Shown here in pieces: positions 60,527-64,000 of a stretch of 64,000 nucleotides of DNA; the stretch's first letter is position 1; the number at the start of each line of letters is the position of its first letter. The notes under the pieces are model-generated. The model did no database searches. It was given only the letters and a program-made list of their open reading frames with translations, and was not told where the DNA came from. The position numbers were made by a program, and so were the translations under genes. Source of the DNA: Rhodococcus koreensis (GTDB taxonomy: Bacteria > Actinomycetota > Actinomycetes > Mycobacteriales > Mycobacteriaceae); assembly GCF_900105905.1 (NCBI RefSeq), contig NZ_FNSV01000005.1, forward strand, positions 5,084,001 through 5,148,000, written 5' to 3'.

Positions 60527-61360
60527 ATGGAATGTGAGAACCCAGGTGGAGGCGCCGGGCAGGTGCTGCGCCCCGACGTCCATCGCGGGCGGGTGGCACT
60601 GATCACCGGTGGAGGCACCGGGATAGGGCGCGCGATCGCACTGGACATGGCGCGGTGTGGAGCCGACGTCGTGATCAGCGGCCGCAGGCCCGAGCCCCTC
60701 GAGAAGACCGTCGCCGAGATCGAGGCACTGGGCGGACGGGCGCTCGCCGTGCCCGCGGACATTCGCGAAGAAGAGCAGGTGACCGCCCTGGTCGATCGGG
60801 CCCTGGAGCGGTTCGGACGCATCGACATTCTGGTCAACAACGCCGGCGGTCAGTTCGCGGCGCCGGCCGAGGACATCACGAGCAAGGGGTGGCGCGCCGT
60901 TCACCGTCTCGCCGTCGACGCCACGTGGGCGGTCACCCGGGAGGTCGCCGTCCGAGCGATGATTCCGCAGCGGTCGGGATGCATCTTCTTCATGGCGTTC
61001 TCCCCGCGCAGGGGGATCGCATCGATGGTCCACGCGACGTCGGCCCGCGCGGCCCTCGAAAATCTCGCCTCCGGACTGTCGCTGGAGTGGAGCCGGTACG
61101 GAATCCGGTCGATCTGCATCGCCCCCGGCACCATCGCCACGGAGGGCATGGAGGAGAACTACACGGAAGAGGCCCGCGCGCAGTGGACGTCGGCGGTGCC
61201 GCTCGGACGCCTGGGCACGGCCGAGGACGTGTCCGGGGTCGTCACGTTCCTCGCCTCGCCCGCAGGCAGTTACGTCACCGGGACCACGCTGGTGATCGAC
61301 GGCGGCGCCGACGCCTGGGGCACCGGCCACCCCGCACCGAAGGTCGAGGAGACCCGATGA
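60527..61360 (+). CDS. SDR family oxidoreductase with a non-canonical active site (enoyl-CoA reductase-like)
   Basis: A 277-residue SDR. VALITGGGTGIGRAIALDMA is the cofactor motif and ILVNNAGGQFAAPAEDITSK matches NNAG. At the usual YxxxK position it has HATSARAAL, with His and Arg in place of Tyr and Lys, as in peroxisomal trans-2-enoyl-CoA reductase and related acyl-CoA SDRs. ATG 60527 has GAGAGG; a TTG at 60491 is a weaker start. It is coupled by ATGA to the acyl-CoA synthetase gene. Confidence 0.87.
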   Translation: MECENPGGGAGQVLRPDVHRGRVALITGGGTGIGRAIALDMARCGADVVISGRRPEPLEKTVAEIEALGGRALAVPADIREEEQVTALVDRALERFGRIDILVNNAGGQFAAPAEDITSKGWRAVHRLAVDATWAVTREVAVRAMIPQRSGCIFFMAFSPRRGIASMVHATSARAALENLASGLSLEWSRYGIRSICIAPGTIATEGMEENYTEEARAQWTSAVPLGRLGTAEDVSGVVTFLASPAGSYVTGTTLVIDGGADAWGTGHPAPKVEETR

Positions 61361-63429
61361 GCACGATCACCGGCCGCGACCTCACGGCACTGTTCGATCC
61401 GCGCTCGGTCGCGGTCCTCGGTGCGAGCAACGACGAGACCAAGTACGGCAACTGGATCAGCGTCCAGGCGCTCCGGATGACGGGCCACCGGTCCGTCCAC
61501 CTCGTCAACCGGCGCGGCGAGCGCATCCTCGGTCAGCCGTCGCTCCAGAGCCTGTCGGAACTCGACGAACGGGTCGACCTCGTCGTCATCACCGTTCCGG
61601 CACAGGGATTCGAGGAGGCCGTCGACGACGCCCTCGCGGCGGGCGCCACCGCGATCGTCGGTGTCACCGCCGGCTTCGCCGAACTCGGCGCTGCCGGAAA
61701 GGCGGTGCAGGATCGGGTGGTGGCGCGGGTGCGGGCGGCCGGAGCGGTCCTGCTCGGGCCGAACTGCCTGGGTGTGCTGGATTCGAGCACCGCGCTGACG
61801 CTGGCGTCGAACCCGCTGCCCGCCGGACGGGTCGCGCTGCTCTCGCAGAGCGGCAACATGGCACTCGAACTCAGCCAGTTCCTCGAGGCTCGCGGACACG
61901 GGTTCTCCCGGTTCGCCTCGCTGGGGAACCAGGCGGACCTCGGCGCCGCCGACCTCATCCGCTCGTGCGTAGAGCACGACGAGACCGAACTCATCGCCGT
62001 GTACTGCGAGGACTTCGGCGACGGGCGAGCGTTCGTCGATGCCGCCGCTCAGGCGTCGCGGGCAGGGAAGCCGGTGCTGCTGCTGACGGTGGGCGGCAGC
62101 GAGGCCTCCATCCGTGGGGCGCAGTCCCACACGGGATCGCTGACCTCCGACAGCGCGGTCATCGACGCGGCCTGCCGCGCGGCCGGGGTGTACCGGGTGT
62201 CGAGCCCGCGGCAACTCGCGGACGTCGCCGCGACACTCCTCGGGTACGGACCGGCGGAGGTGCGCCGGGTCGGTGTCGTCGCCGACGGCGGCGGGCACGC
62301 GGGTGTCGCGTCCGACGTGGTGGAGGCGGCCGGACTCACGGTTCCGGAGTTCCCCGCCGACATCAGCGGCGCACTGCGCGACCTGTTGCCGCCGTCCGCC
62401 GGAGTGACCAACCCGGTCGACCTCGCGGGCGCCGGGGAACAGGACATCACCTCGTTCGTCTCGGTCCTCGACATCATCCTGCAGAGCCCGGCGGTCGATT
62501 CCGTGCTTCTCACCGGATATTTCGGCGGCTACGGGAGTTACGGCGAGAACCTGGCGCGCAAGGAGATCGAGACCGCCCGCGCGATGGCGGAAACGGCCCG
62601 CGCCCACGGCAAGCCGGTCGTCGTGCACACGATGCATCCCGACAGTGCCGCGGCGAGGGTGCTCGCCGACAGCGGGGTCCCCGTCTTCCGCGCGGTGGAG
62701 GATGCCGCCGGGACGCTCGGTGTCATCGCCGAAACCACTGCGCCGCAACATCAGTCGAGTACGGACAGTCTGCCGTCCGCGCCGGTGACCAGCGACGCGT
62801 ACTGGGATTCGCGCGAGCTGTTCCGCGGCGCCGGCGTCGAATTCCCCGCGGCACGTCTGGTGCGGAATTGCGCCGAGGCGGTGGCGGCGGCCGAAACCGT
62901 CGGATTCCCGGTGGTCCTGAAAGCGATGGGCCTGCTGCACAAGTCCGACTCCGGCGGGGTCGCCCTGGGTCTGGGGTCGGCGGAACAACTCGCCGACGCG
63001 TTCACCCGCATGGACGCCTCGCTCGGAGCGTCCGCCTACTGCGTCGAGGCGATGGCGGACCTGAGCGAGGGCGTCGAACTCATCGTCGGGGTCCAGACCG
63101 ACCCGCGGTTCGGTCCCGTCGCCATGGTCGGTCTCGGCGGCATCTTCACCGAGGTCCTCGCCGACGTGTCCTTCGCGCTGGCGCCGGTCGACGCGGAGAC
63201 CGCCCGCGGTCTGCTCGACAACTTGCGGGCGTCCGCCCTGCTCCGAGGGGTACGCGGCAGGCCGCCGATCGACATCGACGCCGCCGCGGACGCCGTCGCC
63301 GCGATCACGGCCGTGGCCACCGCACACCCCGAGATCGCGGAACTCGAGATCAACCCCCTGCTCGTCACCCCGAAGCAAGCCCTCGGACTCGACGCGCGCA
63401 TCGTCCTGAACTCATCGAAAACCAACTGA
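61357..63429 (+). CDS. NDP-forming acyl-CoA synthetase (ACS/Pat-like, ATP-grasp)
   Basis: A 690-residue protein. The N-terminal CoA-binding domain is FDPRSVAVLGASNDETKYGN. The ligase-CoA domain holds RVALLSQSGNMALELSQFL and GAQSHTGSLTSD with the phosphorylated His. The C-terminal ATP-grasp has GFPVVLKAMGLLHKSDSGGV and ELEINPLLVTPKQALGLDAR. It activates a carboxylate to acyl-CoA while making ADP. Its start overlaps the SDR stop. It probably opens a pathway continued by the SDR and acyl-CoA dehydrogenase. Confidence 0.91.
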   Translation: MSTITGRDLTALFDPRSVAVLGASNDETKYGNWISVQALRMTGHRSVHLVNRRGERILGQPSLQSLSELDERVDLVVITVPAQGFEEAVDDALAAGATAIVGVTAGFAELGAAGKAVQDRVVARVRAAGAVLLGPNCLGVLDSSTALTLASNPLPAGRVALLSQSGNMALELSQFLEARGHGFSRFASLGNQADLGAADLIRSCVEHDETELIAVYCEDFGDGRAFVDAAAQASRAGKPVLLLTVGGSEASIRGAQSHTGSLTSDSAVIDAACRAAGVYRVSSPRQLADVAATLLGYGPAEVRRVGVVADGGGHAGVASDVVEAAGLTVPEFPADISGALRDLLPPSAGVTNPVDLAGAGEQDITSFVSVLDIILQSPAVDSVLLTGYFGGYGSYGENLARKEIETARAMAETARAHGKPVVVHTMHPDSAAARVLADSGVPVFRAVEDAAGTLGVIAETTAPQHQSSTDSLPSAPVTSDAYWDSRELFRGAGVEFPAARLVRNCAEAVAAAETVGFPVVLKAMGLLHKSDSGGVALGLGSAEQLADAFTRMDASLGASAYCVEAMADLSEGVELIVGVQTDPRFGPVAMVGLGGIFTEVLADVSFALAPVDAETARGLLDNLRASALLRGVRGRPPIDIDAAADAVAAITAVATAHPEIAELEINPLLVTPKQALGLDARIVLNSSKTN

Positions 63430-63448
63430 CACAAGGAAGTTCTGAACC

Positions 63449-64000
63449 ATGGAATTCGCATACAGCCCCCGCCTCGCCGACCTCAAGGAGCGCGCCCGCG
63501 CCCTGACCGACACGATCATGCAGTTCGAGGACGAGTGCGAACGCAACAACGGGATCTCCGACGAATCCCACGCCACCATCAAGGCGGCCGTCCTCGCATC
63601 GGGACTGCAGGCGATCAACACCCCCGTCGAATACGGCGGCGCCGGACTGACGGTGCTCGAGCAGGCCGTCGTGCAGGACGAACTCGGCAAGCTCACCAAT
63701 GCGCTGTGGGACACGGTGTGGCGGCCGGCGAACCCGCTGACCCACGCGACCCCCGAACAGCGGGAGCGCTACCTGATCCCCGGCGCCCGCGGCGACCGCC
63801 GCGACGCCGTCGCGATCTCCGAGGCCAACGCCGGTTCGGACTTCTCCGCGGCGAGCACCACCGCGACCCCCGACGGCAACGGCGGCTACATCATCAACGG
63901 CGAGAAGTGGTTCGTCACGGTCGGTGACGTCGCCGACTACCTCATCGTGCTGGCCAACGTCGAACCCGATCACGCCGCGACGATCTTCCTGATCGACGTC
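63449..64000 (+). CDS. Acyl-CoA dehydrogenase, 3'-truncated by the window
   Basis: The first 184 residues. LADLKERARALTDTIMQFED and VEYGGAGLTVLEQAVVQDEL come from the N-terminal helical domain. DAVAISEANAGSDFSAASTT and YIINGEKWFVTVGDVADYLI hold the FAD-contact beta domain (AISE instead of AxTEP). It starts at ATG 63449 with AAGGAA upstream. It oxidises an acyl-CoA at the alpha-beta bond in the operon begun by the SDR. The catalytic Glu lies beyond the window. Confidence 0.9.
   Translation, partial: MEFAYSPRLADLKERARALTDTIMQFEDECERNNGISDESHATIKAAVLASGLQAINTPVEYGGAGLTVLEQAVVQDELGKLTNALWDTVWRPANPLTHATPEQRERYLIPGARGDRRDAVAISEANAGSDFSAASTTATPDGNGGYIINGEKWFVTVGDVADYLIVLANVEPDHAATIFLIDV

Noticed and set aside
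1..64000. CRISPR arrays, insertion sequences, prophage, att sites
   Set aside because: No direct-repeat arrays, transposase, integrase or phage structural genes were seen; the only repeated unit is the 57-bp palindrome.

Overview
The window is high-GC actinobacterial DNA, most likely from a soil Rhodococcus of the jostii/opacus/wratislaviensis group. The evidence is dense catabolic operons, WhiB, PucR, IclR, LacI and TetR regulators, ATGA start/stop overlaps between co-directional genes, and a complete prmABCD propane monooxygenase locus whose order (hydroxylase large subunit, reductase, small subunit, coupling protein, alcohol dehydrogenase, accessory genes, groEL-like) matches that known from Rhodococcus, Gordonia and Mycobacterium (mim). 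No insertion sequence, phage, CRISPR array, rRNA or tRNA was seen.

Layout. 1-7.6 kb: a truncated TetR gene, a PucR regulator, a VOC protein, and a minus-strand operon of a HisD-like dehydrogenase, an aspartase-family lyase and a GMC oxidoreductase. 8-13.8 kb: a WhiB/Dabb pair, then an aromatic ring-cleavage operon (flavin reductase, flavin hydroxylase, FAH hydrolase, extradiol dioxygenase) with a divergent AraC regulator. 13.9-27.3 kb: two divergent operons, one with an aromatic-acid transporter, alpha/beta hydrolase, VOC protein and maleate isomerase, the other with HyuA, HyuB fused to a zinc ribbon, and an aryl-acid AMP/CoA ligase. An aryl-CoA-type FAD hydroxylase and a TetR regulator follow. 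The two operons are driven by mirror-image promoters that carry the same operator-like sequence. 27.5-37.5 kb: a LacI-controlled catabolic island of unknown substrate (CoA-transferase, enoyl-CoA hydratase, MHS-type transporter, TIM-barrel isomerase, DUF993 aldolase-like protein, SDR, aldo-keto reductase), linked by a shared cre-like motif. 37.6-42 kb: a RibD/DHFR-like protein, then an IclR regulator divergent from the lower meta-cleavage operon (hydratase, acetaldehyde dehydrogenase, hydroxyoxovalerate aldolase). 42-58 kb: catalase, prmABCD with accessory genes, and the MimR-type activator. 58-64 kb: two small unknown proteins, an EamA exporter, a TetR regulator, and a divergent acyl-CoA operon that runs off the window.

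How the parts fit. The hydroxylase/extradiol/FAH operon at 8.8-12.5 kb would make a 2-hydroxydienoate-type product, and the hydratase/aldolase/dehydrogenase operon 27 kb away could take such a product to pyruvate and an acyl-CoA. PrmABCD, two alcohol dehydrogenases, an amidohydrolase, a DUF59 protein and a dedicated chaperonin form a propane oxidation and enzyme-maturation unit. The MimR-like regulator downstream is probably its activator, because the same GTCTCA-N3-TGAGAC palindrome lies before prmA and before mimR.

The most notable non-gene structures are a 57-bp palindrome present twice with a single difference, each copy holding the 3' ends of two convergent genes, and four separate sets of operator-like palindromes that can be tied to local regulators.
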